Source: Amycolatopsis sp. (lineage in GTDB: Bacteria > Actinomycetota > Actinomycetes > Mycobacteriales > Pseudonocardiaceae). Taken from it: a DNA stretch of 59,681 bases. Both the position numbers and the translations under genes were made by a program. The notes beneath the pieces were generated by a model. It had not been told where the DNA came from, ran no database searches, and saw nothing but the letters and a program-made list of their open reading frames with translations. The stretch is taken from NCBI RefSeq assembly GCF_025464955.1, contig NZ_JAODNM010000065.1, positions 1 to 59,681 of the forward strand, written 5' to 3'. Shown here piece by piece: positions 27,072 through 36,236 of this stretch. Position 1 is the stretch's first letter; each line of letters begins with the position of its first letter.

Positions 27072-29249
27072 TCAGACCTCGTTGTCTGTGCCGATGAGGC
27101 AGGGAAGGCGAGTGCTGTCCGCGGGAACGTCCTGGCCGAGCAGCGCACGGCGGCACAGCTCGAGGCAGGAAGCGATCGTGCCGATCTCGTCCTGACGCTG
27201 TGGATAGCCCACCGAGGTGAGATCACCGTCCGCGATCGCTTGAGCGGCCAGCGCGACGCGGCGTAGCGGCCGCAGCACCAGCAGGAAATGCCAGCCGTAC
27301 AACAGAATCGCGACGACAGCGGTCAGCAGCGCTGCCACTCGACCGCCGTCGCGTTCGGCTGTGCCGGCCGCGTCGAGCGCGTTGATCGGCTGTTCCGCCA
27401 CGACCGCCCAATGGAGGTTCGCCGCGCCACCCGGATCGGTTAGCCCGTGCGCGCCGATCACGGCCGAATCGGTCGTTTCCTTCGCGTCGTCGCCCGCGAG
27501 TGCCAGCGCGACCTCGTCCCGGGCCGGGCCTTCGGGGAGCACGGCGAAAGCCAGATAGCCCTGGGTGTCGGCGATCGTGCGGTAGCCGTCGTCGACCAGC
27601 CGGACGCGGCCGCCGGCGGGCTTCAGCAGCGTCGCCATCCACGTGACGTCGAATTCCCCGATCAGCGTCTGCCCGTCGGGCATGCCTTCGTAGGCGAAGA
27701 CCACCGGGAGTCGTCCGCTCGTGTTGTCCTGCCGGATCCCTTCGCCGTTCGGCAGCGTCCGCTGGTCGCGGAACGGGTCCCGGCCGCTGTTCAGGGTGAC
27801 TTTGCCGTTGGCGTCGGTGAGATAAACGCTGCGAAACCGCGTCTTTCCGGCAGTGAGCTCGCCCAGCATCGTGCTGAGCCGTCCGGGCGTCTTGCCCTCG
27901 CCGAGCCGGGCGACCTCGCGCAGTTCGTACAGGCCCTGGTCCAGACTGCGCTGCACCGTGTCGGCCGAATGGGTGACGCGCAGGTCGTGGTTGCTGACCA
28001 GCGTCGGTGAGATCGCCGTCCCGTGCATGCCGAGCGTCAGCGCGACGGTGGCGGACCAGCCGAGCAGGGCGAGGGATACCAGAGCTACCACCAGGTGGGC
28101 CGATACTCCTCGGTTTTGTCTTCGGACAAGGGGTTTTCCGTGGCGCAGCCGGATCCGGACGACTTCGAGGGCCTTGGCCGCCCGCCGCACTTCGCTGGTC
28201 CGCGATCGGCGGACCACGTCGTCCAGCCGGTGGGAGGCGACGGCGAGGGCGTCCGCGCGCAACTGCCGGATCGGGGTGACGACGACCTTCCGCAGCAGGA
28301 ACGTGCTGCCGGCCGCCAAGACGAGCAGGGCCGCTGCCGGCAGCAACCCCGGATACCGTGCGGGCAAGGGTTCGAGTGGTACCTGGCTCACCGAGACCAG
28401 GGAAAGGCCAAGCGACCCGGCGATGTCGCCCGCTGTGACCGGCGCATAGGAGACCACCGGTGCGATGGTGCCCTGGGTCGGGCCGATCAGTACGCCGTCC
28501 TGCCCGGCCGCCGCCGCGGAAACAGCCTGGCTCACCAGGCCGCGGGTGCCGGGGTCGTCCTTCGCGGGCTCGTCTCCGTGGGTTTCGAGAACCTTGCCGC
28601 CGGCGGTGACCAGCCGCAGGTTCTGGTGCTGGTCGGCGTCGAGCTGCGCCGACACCGCACGCAGAGCGGTCGCGGCGACGAGCAGCTGCCCGGCGCGAGA
28701 GCCGGACAGCGGCGCGGCGGTGAGCACCATCGTCAGGCCGTCGGCCCGGGCGACCGCCTGTACCGTCACGTTTCCGCCGGAACCGCCGAGCAGCCCTTGG
28801 TAAGGCATCGGGTCCCCGCACTGGGCGAGCGCTTTTTGCGTCCGCGTGTCCACCACGGCGATGCTCCGCCAGACCGGGTAGGCCTTGCTCAGCGTCCGGA
28901 CCACCGTGGGAGTGTCCGCGGTGTCGAGGACGCCGGAGGAGACGGCCACCCGGAGCTCGCCGGTGTTGCCGGTGACGGCTGTCGCCACGGCCTGTGCGAG
29001 CGACGTCGTCGTCCGGCGCTGCAGCTCGGCGACTCCCCCGGGTACCGCCTTCGACGGTGGAGTGGGGCCGAACAGCGACAGCGGCCCGGTGGTGACGAGG
29101 TACAACGCCGTGAAGGCAGTGATGAAAAGGAGCAGGACAAAACCAGTGAGGGAGCCGACGCCGGCTCCACTCGGGAAGCCGGCCTCGGCCAGTTGGTCCG
29201 GCAGGTCGATTGGCGCCCTGCCGCGGGCGTGTTTCTTCAAACCATTCAC
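27072..29249 (-). CDS. Twin-HAMP, twin-extracellular-domain membrane sensor without kinase
   Basis: About 725 residues. The order is: short cytoplasmic N-terminus; membrane helix (about 32-54); extracellular domain (about 55-305); helix; HAMP-like segment (TPIRQLRADALAVASHRLDD); helix (SAHLVVALVSLALLGWSATV); second extracellular domain of CACHE type (about 420-620, with SVYLTDANGKVTLNSGRDPF); helix; and a last HAMP (RPLRRVALAAQAIADGDLTS). No kinase, cyclase, receiver or methyl-accepting domain follows. It is the first gene of the pgs operon, with one base between its stop and the pgsB start. I chose GTG 29249; a TTG at 29330 is possible. Confidence 0.75.
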   Translation of the reverse strand: MNGLKKHARGRAPIDLPDQLAEAGFPSGAGVGSLTGFVLLLFITAFTALYLVTTGPLSLFGPTPPSKAVPGGVAELQRRTTTSLAQAVATAVTGNTGELRVAVSSGVLDTADTPTVVRTLSKAYPVWRSIAVVDTRTQKALAQCGDPMPYQGLLGGSGGNVTVQAVARADGLTMVLTAAPLSGSRAGQLLVAATALRAVSAQLDADQHQNLRLVTAGGKVLETHGDEPAKDDPGTRGLVSQAVSAAAAGQDGVLIGPTQGTIAPVVSYAPVTAGDIAGSLGLSLVSVSQVPLEPLPARYPGLLPAAALLVLAAGSTFLLRKVVVTPIRQLRADALAVASHRLDDVVRRSRTSEVRRAAKALEVVRIRLRHGKPLVRRQNRGVSAHLVVALVSLALLGWSATVALTLGMHGTAISPTLVSNHDLRVTHSADTVQRSLDQGLYELREVARLGEGKTPGRLSTMLGELTAGKTRFRSVYLTDANGKVTLNSGRDPFRDQRTLPNGEGIRQDNTSGRLPVVFAYEGMPDGQTLIGEFDVTWMATLLKPAGGRVRLVDDGYRTIADTQGYLAFAVLPEGPARDEVALALAGDDAKETTDSAVIGAHGLTDPGGAANLHWAVVAEQPINALDAAGTAERDGGRVAALLTAVVAILLYGWHFLLVLRPLRRVALAAQAIADGDLTSVGYPQRQDEIGTIASCLELCRRALLGQDVPADSTRLPCLIGTDNEV

Positions 29250-29587
29250 CCTGGGCCCAGGCCTTTCGGGTTTGTTTGAATAGGGTCGCGAATACCGGCT
29301 CGTGACTCTATTTCTGGTGACGGAGCGCAATTGGTCGCTCGCATCGAGACGCTACAACTATCTGCAGCAGGCTGACAAGGGGCAAGGTGACGCAGTTCGC
29401 CGGCGGGTGGTTGTCCCTCTCGGCCCTGCTGTCGCCTCCGTAGGGCTGACCCACCTTTTCCTTTCCTCGAATTCTTGCGCCTATTTCCGGAGTTTTTTCT
29501 GCGCGCGAAAGGGCAAGTCGTATCGCCACCACAACTCGGCAGCGATGTGACGTTTCGTGAAAGCCGCCGTCGCGAAAGGGCGAGTCG
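29250..29587. other. Intergenic region upstream of the PGA operon
   Basis: It lies between the start of the minus-strand pgs operon and the end of hrpB, so the promoter of the pgs operon must lie here. The sequence is less GC-rich than its surroundings (for example ctatttctggtgacgg and actatctgcagcaggctgac). I could not fix -35/-10 boxes with confidence, and I see no gene and no strong hairpin. Confidence 0.5.
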
Positions 29588-32017
29588 TTACGTACCGCGG
29601 GGTTTGAGGCGTTTGGTCGGGCTGGCGGATGTCGGGTCCTCCGGCCACGGGTGTTTCGGGTAGCGGCCGCGGAGGTCGGCGCGGACGGCGAGATAGCCGT
29701 TGTGCCAGAACGACTCGAGGTCGGCGGTGACAGCGGCGGGACGTCCGGCGGGGGAGAGCAGGTGCAGTACAACCGGCACTCGGCCACCGGCGACGCGCGG
29801 GGTCGCCTGCCACCCGAACGTCTCCTGCAGTTTCACCGCCAGCACTGGCTCGTCGGCGGTGTAATCCACCTTGACGTGCGAGCCCGATGGCACCTCGATC
29901 CGGTCGGGGGCGAGGTCGTCGAAGGCGGTCGCGGCGGGCCACGGCAGCAGTCGCCGGATCGCGTGGCCGCCGTCGATCTTGCCGAGATCGGCCGCGCGGC
30001 GGGCTTTCGACAGCTCCGGCTCGAGCCAGCGGTCCAAACCGGACAACAACGCGTCGTCGTCGACAGCGGGCCACGGTTCGCCGAGTACCCGGTGCAGGAA
30101 CGCCATGCGCTGCCGGAGCCGCCCGCCGTCCTGGCTCCACCGCAGCAGCCCCAACCCCCGATCCCGCAAGCCGTCGATCAACGCGGCTCGGACCGCCGAC
30201 GCGTCGGGGTTACGCAGGGATCGCTCGGACAGGACGATCGCGCCCAGTTTGCGGACGGACCGGGCGATGAGGTCGCCTCCGCTCCAGCTCACCTCGTCGG
30301 CTTCCGACACCAGGTTCGGCGCGGCCCGGACGGCCAGCGCGAGGTCCGCCCGGGCGGCGAGCCGGATGGTCCCGTTGACCCGGCCGGAATCACGGGTCGC
30401 TTCGGCCACCGCGAGCCACTCGGTGTCGCCTAGCCCGCTGCCCGGCGGGAGTTCGGCGGCGGTGCCCCCCGCCATCAGATACACCGGTGAGCCCGGCGTG
30501 CGCTGCCGGGCGAGGCGTTCCGGGTGGGCGAGGGCGACGACGAACGCGGCGTCCCCCGATCCCGTGGCGGAACCGCGTTTGACCAGGTCGGCGAGCCGTT
30601 TCGTATCGGTACGCCAGCGACGTGACGTCTCGTCGGTCACGGTCCGCAGGCGGCGCAGCTCGGCGTCCACATCGGTCAGCGACGCGCCCGTGTCCAGCAG
30701 GGCGACAACTTCGGCGGCGGTCCGTGCGCCGACTTCGTCCGCGCCGTCGAGCAGGGCGCGCGCCAGCCGCGGATGCAGGCCCAACGCCGCTATCCGACGG
30801 CCGCGCGCGGTGACTGTGCCGCTCTCGTCGGTGGCGCCAAGGGTGACGAGCAGCGCGCGACCGGCTGCCAGCGGGCCCTCGCCCGGCGGATCCCACCACG
30901 AAAGCCCGGAGCCGTCCGGAGTGGACCAGCAGGCCAGTTCCAGCGCCAGCCGCGACAGCTCCGCCGTGCGGATCTCGGGCTCGGGGTACGCGGGCAGGCT
31001 CGCCTGTTCATGCTGGTACCAGCACCGGAAGACCGATCCCGGCGCCTCCCGCCCGGCCCGCCCGGCGCGTTGGTCGGCCACCGCCGCGGAGACCCGGACG
31101 GTGGCCAGCCCCGGCAGGCCCCGTCGGTGGTCGACCCGCGGCACCCGGGCGACGCCGGAGTCGACCACCGCGCGGACACCCGGCACGGTCAGGCTCGACT
31201 CGGCGACGGCCGTCGAAAGGACCACCCGCCGCCTCGGCCCGGTCCGCAGCGCGGCATCCTGCCTTTCGGCACTGAGCCTGCCGTGCAGTGGGAAGACGTC
31301 GACGCTGCCCAGTCCGGACAACATCCCGCCGACCCGCGCGATTTCCCCGGCTCCGGGGAGGAAGACCAACAGGTCACCATCCACTTGCGACAGTGCGGTG
31401 TGGACAGTCCGGGCGACCGTCGCTTCCAGGCGCTCTCCGCGGGAAGGCGGGTGGTACGAGATCTCGACGGGGTACGTCCGGGCTTCGGCGGTGATGACCG
31501 GCGCGTCGCCCAGCAACGTCGCGAGCCGCCCGGAGGCCACCGTCGCCGACGTCGCCAGCAGCCGCAGGTCTTCCCGCAGGCCACCGCGGACGTCGAGCAG
31601 CAACGCCAACAGCAGGTCGGCGTCGAGATGGCGTTCGTGGCACTCGTCCAGCAGCACCGTCGACACCCCCGGCAGCTCCGGGTCCCCTTGCACGCGACGC
31701 ACGAGCAGGCCGGACGTCACGACCTCGATCCTGGTGGCGGCCGAGACCTTGCGGTCGCCACGCACCGAATAGCCGACCGTCTCGCCGACCCGTTCGCCGA
31801 GGATGGACGCCATCCTGGCTGCCGCGGCCCGGGCGGCGAGGCGCCGCGGCTCGGCCACCACGATTCGGCCCGGCGCGTGCTCGGCCAGCGCGAGCGGCAC
31901 GAGCGTGGTCTTCCCGGTGCCCGGCGGCGCGACCAGCACGGCGGTGCCGTGGACGTCCAGCTCCGCGGTGAGTTCACCGAGAACCGCGCGAATGGGCAGG
32001 TCGGGCAGCCCGATCAC
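29588..32017 (-). CDS. hrpB: DEAH-type ATP-dependent helicase HrpB
   Basis: An 809-residue helicase. Motif I APPGTGKTT (about residue 31), motif II LLDECHERHLDADLL, motif III LLATSATVAS, motif V SGVARVP/STAVAESSLTVPGV and motif VI DQRAGRAGR are visible, followed by the HrpB-specific C-terminal region ending in YLAVRADLRGRYPKHPWPED. The RNA or DNA substrate and biological role of HrpB are poorly known in any bacterium. The start GTG 32017 overlaps the stop of the solute-binding protein gene, so the two are co-transcribed although functionally unrelated. Confidence 0.93.
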   Translation of the reverse strand: MIGLPDLPIRAVLGELTAELDVHGTAVLVAPPGTGKTTLVPLALAEHAPGRIVVAEPRRLAARAAAARMASILGERVGETVGYSVRGDRKVSAATRIEVVTSGLLVRRVQGDPELPGVSTVLLDECHERHLDADLLLALLLDVRGGLREDLRLLATSATVASGRLATLLGDAPVITAEARTYPVEISYHPPSRGERLEATVARTVHTALSQVDGDLLVFLPGAGEIARVGGMLSGLGSVDVFPLHGRLSAERQDAALRTGPRRRVVLSTAVAESSLTVPGVRAVVDSGVARVPRVDHRRGLPGLATVRVSAAVADQRAGRAGREAPGSVFRCWYQHEQASLPAYPEPEIRTAELSRLALELACWSTPDGSGLSWWDPPGEGPLAAGRALLVTLGATDESGTVTARGRRIAALGLHPRLARALLDGADEVGARTAAEVVALLDTGASLTDVDAELRRLRTVTDETSRRWRTDTKRLADLVKRGSATGSGDAAFVVALAHPERLARQRTPGSPVYLMAGGTAAELPPGSGLGDTEWLAVAEATRDSGRVNGTIRLAARADLALAVRAAPNLVSEADEVSWSGGDLIARSVRKLGAIVLSERSLRNPDASAVRAALIDGLRDRGLGLLRWSQDGGRLRQRMAFLHRVLGEPWPAVDDDALLSGLDRWLEPELSKARRAADLGKIDGGHAIRRLLPWPAATAFDDLAPDRIEVPSGSHVKVDYTADEPVLAVKLQETFGWQATPRVAGGRVPVVLHLLSPAGRPAAVTADLESFWHNGYLAVRADLRGRYPKHPWPEDPTSASPTKRLKPRGT

Positions 32018-32841
32018 TGTTCGGTGACTTCGGGCGGCGGGGGAAGCTTGTAGCCCGACGGCCCGATGTTGCGGGTGAGCGAGTCTTTCCAGGCGCCGCT
32101 GCTGATCATCTTCTTGATCGCGGTGCCGAGCGCGGCCTGGCCCTGGGTGTCGCCCTTGCGCAGGCCGATCCCGTAGCGCTCGGTGGAGAACGGCTTGCCG
32201 ACGATCCGCAGCAGCTCCGGATCCTGCGTGACGTACCCGGCGAGGATCGCCGCGTCGGTCGTGACGGCGTCGACCTGGCCGGCCAGCAACGCCGTGACGC
32301 AGTCGGGGTACCGGGGGTATTCGACGAGCTGCACGGCCTGGGCGAAATGGTCCTTGACCTGCTGCGCGGAGGTCGAGCCGGTGACCGAACACAGCTTCTT
32401 GCCGTTCAGGCTGTCCGGCCCGGTGATGTCCGTCGAGGTCAGCCGCACCAACAGGTCCTGGCCGGTGACGAAGTACGGGCCGGCGAACGAGACCAGCTGC
32501 TTGCGCTTGTCGGTGATCGAGTACGCCGCGACCACGATGTCGACCGCGCCCGAGGTGATGTCGGTCTCGCGGGAAGCCGAGGTGCTCTCGTGCCAGGTGA
32601 TCTCAGCGGCGTCCACGCCCAGCTCGTTCGCGACGTACTTGGCGACATCGACGTCGAAGCCCACGAACCGGCCGTCGATGGTGCGTTGCGACAGCCCGGG
32701 CTGGTCGAAGCGGATACCGATGGTCAGGTGACCGCGGTTTTTCGCGCGCACGACCAGGGCATCCGAGTCCGACGCCGTCGACGAGCAGGAAACGAGGAGC
32801 AGCGCGACGGTGGCGAGGCTCGCCAGCCTGCGAAAGCGCAT
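32014..32841 (-). CDS. Glutamate/polar amino acid-binding lipoprotein
   Basis: A 275-residue periplasmic-binding-protein-like lipoprotein. The signal ends in lipobox LLVSC with Cys19 as the lipid site. The SBP family 3 domain shows LTIGIRFDQPGLS, FVGFDVDVAKYVANELGV, DIVVAAYSITDKRKQLVSFA, LCSVTGSTSAQQV and YGIGLRKGD. It resembles GluB of the GluABCD glutamate uptake system, but no permease or ATPase gene is adjacent, so it is an orphan binding protein or works with a distant transporter. Its stop overlaps the hrpB start. Confidence 0.88.
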   Translation of the reverse strand: MRFRRLASLATVALLLVSCSSTASDSDALVVRAKNRGHLTIGIRFDQPGLSQRTIDGRFVGFDVDVAKYVANELGVDAAEITWHESTSASRETDITSGAVDIVVAAYSITDKRKQLVSFAGPYFVTGQDLLVRLTSTDITGPDSLNGKKLCSVTGSTSAQQVKDHFAQAVQLVEYPRYPDCVTALLAGQVDAVTTDAAILAGYVTQDPELLRIVGKPFSTERYGIGLRKGDTQGQAALGTAIKKMISSGAWKDSLTRNIGPSGYKLPPPPEVTEQ

Positions 32842-32912
32842 CCGCCCCTCCTTCGAGTCCCCTACCGGGTTGACCTCACGGTTTTCTCAGGTCTGCTGGT
32901 TAGCCTAAGCAG

Positions 32913-33449
32913 GTGCCTCATCCGCCTCCACGCGTGCTCGACACCGTCGGCACCCTCGCCCGGCTGGGACTGGCCGCCGTTTGGCTGGTCTCCGGTGCAC
33001 TGAAGATCAGCGACTCGGGCCAGACGTTCATTGCCGTGCGAGCCTACGACGTCCTGCCTGACGGCCTCGTCCGGCCGGTGGCCACCGCGCTGCCGCTACT
33101 CGAACTCGCGCTCGGCGTGTTCCTGCTGGTCGGCCTCGGCAAGCGGATCGTGGCGGTGGTGTCGGTCCTGCTCCTGCTGGTGCTGATCGCCGCGATCGCC
33201 CAGTCCTGGGCGCGCGGGCTGAGCATCGACTGCGGCTGCTTCGGCGGCGGCGGTCATGTAGCTGCAGGTCAGACGCAGTATCCGCAGGAGATCGCCAGGG
33301 ACACCGGGTTCGGATTGCTCGCGGTCTGGCTGATCGTGCGGCCGCGGACGTGGTTCTCTCTCGACGGATGGCTCCGACCGAACCGGCCGGTTGCGGACAG
33401 TGCCGATGACACCGATGACGTTCACGTTGACGTGATGGAAGGAAACTGA
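32913..33449 (+). CDS. MauE/DoxX-type membrane protein
   Basis: A 178-residue protein with four membrane helices (about 13-33, 51-78, 82-105, 125-147). The pair DCGCFGGGG (about residue 110) on the outer side is the redox-type motif of MauE-like proteins, which help disulfide formation. It starts with GTG 32913. The next gene, 5 bp downstream, encodes a DsbA-like protein with a CPFC site, so the two probably form an exported thiol-oxidation pair (oxidant and its membrane recycler), by analogy with VKOR/DsbA. Confidence 0.87.
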   Translation: MPHPPPRVLDTVGTLARLGLAAVWLVSGALKISDSGQTFIAVRAYDVLPDGLVRPVATALPLLELALGVFLLVGLGKRIVAVVSVLLLLVLIAAIAQSWARGLSIDCGCFGGGGHVAAGQTQYPQEIARDTGFGLLAVWLIVRPRTWFSLDGWLRPNRPVADSADDTDDVHVDVMEGN

Positions 33450-33454
33450 TCGAG

Positions 33455-34279
33455 GTGGGTGGAGCTGAACGCAACGCTCGGAAGCGTCGCCAGCAACAGA
33501 CGGCGAGCCGTCGCACGCCGGCGTCGCGTGCCGTGGCGCAGGCGAGGGGCAGCGGCGACCGGAAGAAGATCATCGCGATCGTCATCGGCGTGGTGGTGCT
33601 CGCCGCGGTGGTGATCGGCGGGGTCGTCTGGACGAACGCGTCGAAGAACGCGACCGAAGGCACCGCCATCGGCACGGCCGGCATCACTGCCCCCGCGGCC
33701 GGCGTGGTCGAGACCCGCAACGGCGTGGTCGTCACGACCGGCAAGCCGTCCGCGAAGGCGTCGATCGACATCTACGCCGACTTCCTCTGTCCCTTCTGCG
33801 GTCAGCTCCAGTCGAACTACGGCGCGCAGATCAACCAGGCGATCAACGCCGGCCAGCTCAAGGTGAACTGGCACATGGTCGACCTGCTGAACAACAACTC
33901 CGACCCGGCGGGCTACTCTCTGGACTCCGCGAACGCCGCCCTGGCCGCGGCCGACGCGGGCAAGTTCACCGTGTTCCACGACGCGTTGTTCGCCCACCAG
34001 CCCGAAGAGGGCAAGCGCGGGTACGACAAGGGGCAGCTGATCCAGCTCGGCAAGGACCTCGGCATCACCGATCCGAAGTTCGCCGCGGCGATCAACGGCA
34101 GCACGTACAACCAGCAGATCGACGATGCGTTCAACCAGGCCGCGAAGAACCCGGCGCTGCAGACCACCAGCTCGCAGGGCACCGGCTTTGCGACGCCGAC
34201 GGTCGTGGCGAACGGCAAGATCCTCAACACAACGGATGCGACCTGGCTCCAGCAGGTGATAGCCGGAGGCGCGGCTTAG
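33455..34279 (+). CDS. Membrane-anchored DsbA-like thiol-disulfide oxidoreductase
   Basis: A 274-residue protein with a basic cytoplasmic head (ERNARKRRQQQTASRR), one membrane helix (about 38-60) and an exported thioredoxin fold with active site CPFC in YADFLCPFCGQLQSNYG (about 113) and the cis-Pro region GTGFATPTVVANG. It would introduce disulfides in exported proteins. It starts with GTG 33455, just after the MauE-like gene, with which it forms an operon. The nearby secreted protein with four cysteines (57276) is one kind of client, though this link is only inference. Confidence 0.9.
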   Translation: MGGAERNARKRRQQQTASRRTPASRAVAQARGSGDRKKIIAIVIGVVVLAAVVIGGVVWTNASKNATEGTAIGTAGITAPAAGVVETRNGVVVTTGKPSAKASIDIYADFLCPFCGQLQSNYGAQINQAINAGQLKVNWHMVDLLNNNSDPAGYSLDSANAALAAADAGKFTVFHDALFAHQPEEGKRGYDKGQLIQLGKDLGITDPKFAAAINGSTYNQQIDDAFNQAAKNPALQTTSSQGTGFATPTVVANGKILNTTDATWLQQVIAGGAA

Positions 34280-34395
34280 GTCGTTTCGCGGTCTGGCTCA
34301 GTCAGGTTGGGAGCGGGCGGGGTGGTCGCTACACGGCCGCCCTTGCCCGCCAGCACGAACGGAATCAGCCACAGCAGTGCCGCGGACGGCCACAT
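34276..34395 (-). CDS. Possible small membrane protein
   Basis: A 39-residue frame with one hydrophobic helix (WPSAALLWLIPFVLAGKGG) and a polar Pro-rich tail. Its stop overlaps the stop of the DsbA-like gene on the other strand. No clear ribosome site precedes ATG 34395, so it may be chance, but the charge and helix pattern look like a real single-span protein. Confidence 0.33.
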   Translation of the reverse strand: MWPSAALLWLIPFVLAGKGGRVATTPPAPNLTEPDRETT

Positions 34396-34544
34396 GCGGC
34401 CGCCGCCGTACTCGCGGTTTTCGGGTAGAGCGATCGGATCCGGTGCGTTTATCAGCGAATTGGACGGTTGCGCATAGGTCCTTCTCAGGAACCTGAGGTG
34501 TGCTGGAAAGCGAACAGCCGGGTGGCCAAGGGGAGTCGACAGAC

Positions 34545-35819
34545 ATGAACGAGCACGAACAGCAGGGTCAGGCCGGGCCGCAGAGTGGCAGCCCCTGGCC
34601 GGGTTACCAGTACAGCGGTCAGTACGGCTGGCAGCCGGGCGGGTACCCGACACCGCCGCCTCCGCCGCGGCCGCGTTTCGGCCGCAACCTGGGCCTCGCG
34701 CTCGGTGCGACCGGGCTCGCCCTCGTGCTCGGCGCCGGTTTCCTCGGCTGGTCGCTCGGTTCCGGGCACGGATCGTTTGGCGCCGCGGGGAGTTCCCGGC
34801 AGGCCGGCGGTGGCGTCCAGCAGATCTGGAACACCCCGAGCGGCTCGGCCGACCCGTCGGCGGCGGTGCAGAAGGTGGTCCCCGGGCTGGTCGACGTCAA
34901 CACCGAGCTCGGCCTGCAGAACGGACGTGGCGCGGGCACGGGCATCGTGCTGACCGCGGACGGCGAGATCCTGACCAACAACCACGTCGTCGAGGGCGCG
35001 ACGAAGATCTCGGTCACGGATATCGGCAACGGGCAGACGTATGACGCCACAGTCGTCGGTTACGACCGGACAGAAGACGTCGCCGTGCTGAAGCTGTCGA
35101 ATGCTTCCGGCCTGGCCACCGCGCCCATCGGTGACTCCGGCAAGGTCGCGGTGGGCGACCAGATCGCGGGCGTGGGCAACGCGGGTGGGGCCGGGGGTGC
35201 CCCGAGCGTCGCCCCGGGACAGGTGACCGGGCTGGGCAAGTCCATTACCGCCACCGACGACTCCGCCGGCACCGCGGAGCAGCTCGCCGGGCTGATCCAG
35301 ATCGCGGCGGACATCCAGCCGGGTGACTCCGGTGGCGCGCTGGTGAACGCGGCCGGACAGGTCGTCGGGATGGACACCGCGGCGTCGACGAGCTACCAAC
35401 TTGGGCAGCGGGGCGGCAACGGTGGGAACAGCGGCAGTGGCGGCAGCGGGACCGCCGCGCAGGGCTTCGCGATCCCGATCAACCAGGCGCTGTCCATCGC
35501 GCACCAGATCGAGTCCGGAACGGCCTCGGCCACCGTCCACCTCGGCGAAACCGCGATCCTCGGTGTTTCGGTGGGCAACGCGGGCGGCTCCGGCGTCGCG
35601 ATCGGGAAGGTCCTCTCAGGCGGTCCCGCCGAGCAGGCCGGGCTTGCCGAAGGCGACGTCGTCACCACGTTGGATGGGCAGCCGGTGGCTTCGGCCAACG
35701 CGCTGACCACCGCGATGGACCGGCACCACCCCGGCGACAAGGTGACGCTGGGCTGGACCGACCAGCAGGGCCAGGCGCACACCGCGACCGTGCCACTGGC
35801 CACCGGCCCCGTCGGCTGA
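34545..35819 (+). CDS. Membrane-anchored trypsin-like serine protease with PDZ domain (HtrA type)
   Basis: A 424-residue S1C protease. A Gln/Pro/Gly/Tyr-rich cytoplasmic head (about 1-48) is followed by one membrane helix (49-70) and an exported protease domain. The catalytic triad is His in ILTNNHVVEG, Asp in RTEDVAVLKLS and Ser in QPGDSGGALVNAAG. The C-terminal PDZ domain (about 335-420) contains VLSGGPAEQAGLAEGDVVTT. It degrades or refolds damaged envelope proteins, by analogy with mycobacterial PepD/HtrA. ATG 34545 has a good AGGGGAG ribosome site. A family A palindrome follows the stop. Confidence 0.94.
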   Translation: MNEHEQQGQAGPQSGSPWPGYQYSGQYGWQPGGYPTPPPPPRPRFGRNLGLALGATGLALVLGAGFLGWSLGSGHGSFGAAGSSRQAGGGVQQIWNTPSGSADPSAAVQKVVPGLVDVNTELGLQNGRGAGTGIVLTADGEILTNNHVVEGATKISVTDIGNGQTYDATVVGYDRTEDVAVLKLSNASGLATAPIGDSGKVAVGDQIAGVGNAGGAGGAPSVAPGQVTGLGKSITATDDSAGTAEQLAGLIQIAADIQPGDSGGALVNAAGQVVGMDTAASTSYQLGQRGGNGGNSGSGGSGTAAQGFAIPINQALSIAHQIESGTASATVHLGETAILGVSVGNAGGSGVAIGKVLSGGPAEQAGLAEGDVVTTLDGQPVASANALTTAMDRHHPGDKVTLGWTDQQGQAHTATVPLATGPVG

Positions 35820-35829
35820 CCCAGCGTGG

Positions 35830-35875
35830 CTCGTGAACGTTCCAGCCGGTTAGAACCGGCTGGAACAGTCACGAG
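35830..35875. repeat. Palindromic repeat family A
   Basis: CTCGTGA-acg-TTCCAGCCGGTT-ag-AACCGGCTGGAA-cag-TCACGAG is a nearly perfect 46-bp palindrome between two convergent genes. A relative with the same outer and middle blocks is at 46391-46455, also between convergent genes. There is no T-tract, so it may be a terminator or a mobile palindromic unit. Confidence 0.85.
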
Positions 35876-35906
35876 TCCGAAGCGGGCGCAACCTGCTGAT
35901 CGCGGA

Positions 35907-36218
35907 CTAGGCGGGCTTCGCGGCGACGGTGGCGAAGACGTCGTGGGCATCCTGGTCGTAGAGGACGAATCGGACCAGGGTGATGGTCGATTCCGCAGTC
36001 AGGGCTTCGCGGACCGTGGTCAGCGCGATCTCCGCGGCCGAGCGCACTGGCCAGCGGTAGATGCCGGTGGAGATCGCCGGGAACGCGACGGTCTTGGCGC
36101 CGAGTTCGGCGGCCACCTGCAGGGAGTTGCGGTGGCAGTCGGCCAGGAGCGATGAGCGGTCCTCGTCGTCGGACCACACCGGGCCGACGGTGTGGACGAC
36201 CCAGGCGGGGCTCAGCAT
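35907..36218 (-). pseudogene. Macro domain protein, N-terminal half missing
   Basis: From ATG 36218 the frame gives 103 residues matching the second half of an ADP-ribose-binding macro domain: PAWVVHTVGPVWSDDEDRSS, LQVAAELGAKTVAFPAISTG and YRWPVRSAAEIALTTVREAL. The first half, with the NAAN and GGGVDGAIH loops that bind ADP-ribose, is absent. Upstream of residue 1 the sequence turns directly into the family B repeats (36237-36330). The repeat cluster or a linked deletion seems to have removed the 5' half. Confidence 0.8.
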
Positions 36219-36236
36219 AGGGCGACAGCGGACGCC

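Noticed and set aside
34653..35540. Minus-strand frames opposite the PDZ protease
   Set aside because: They are antisense to a protease gene with all catalytic motifs and lack any domain.
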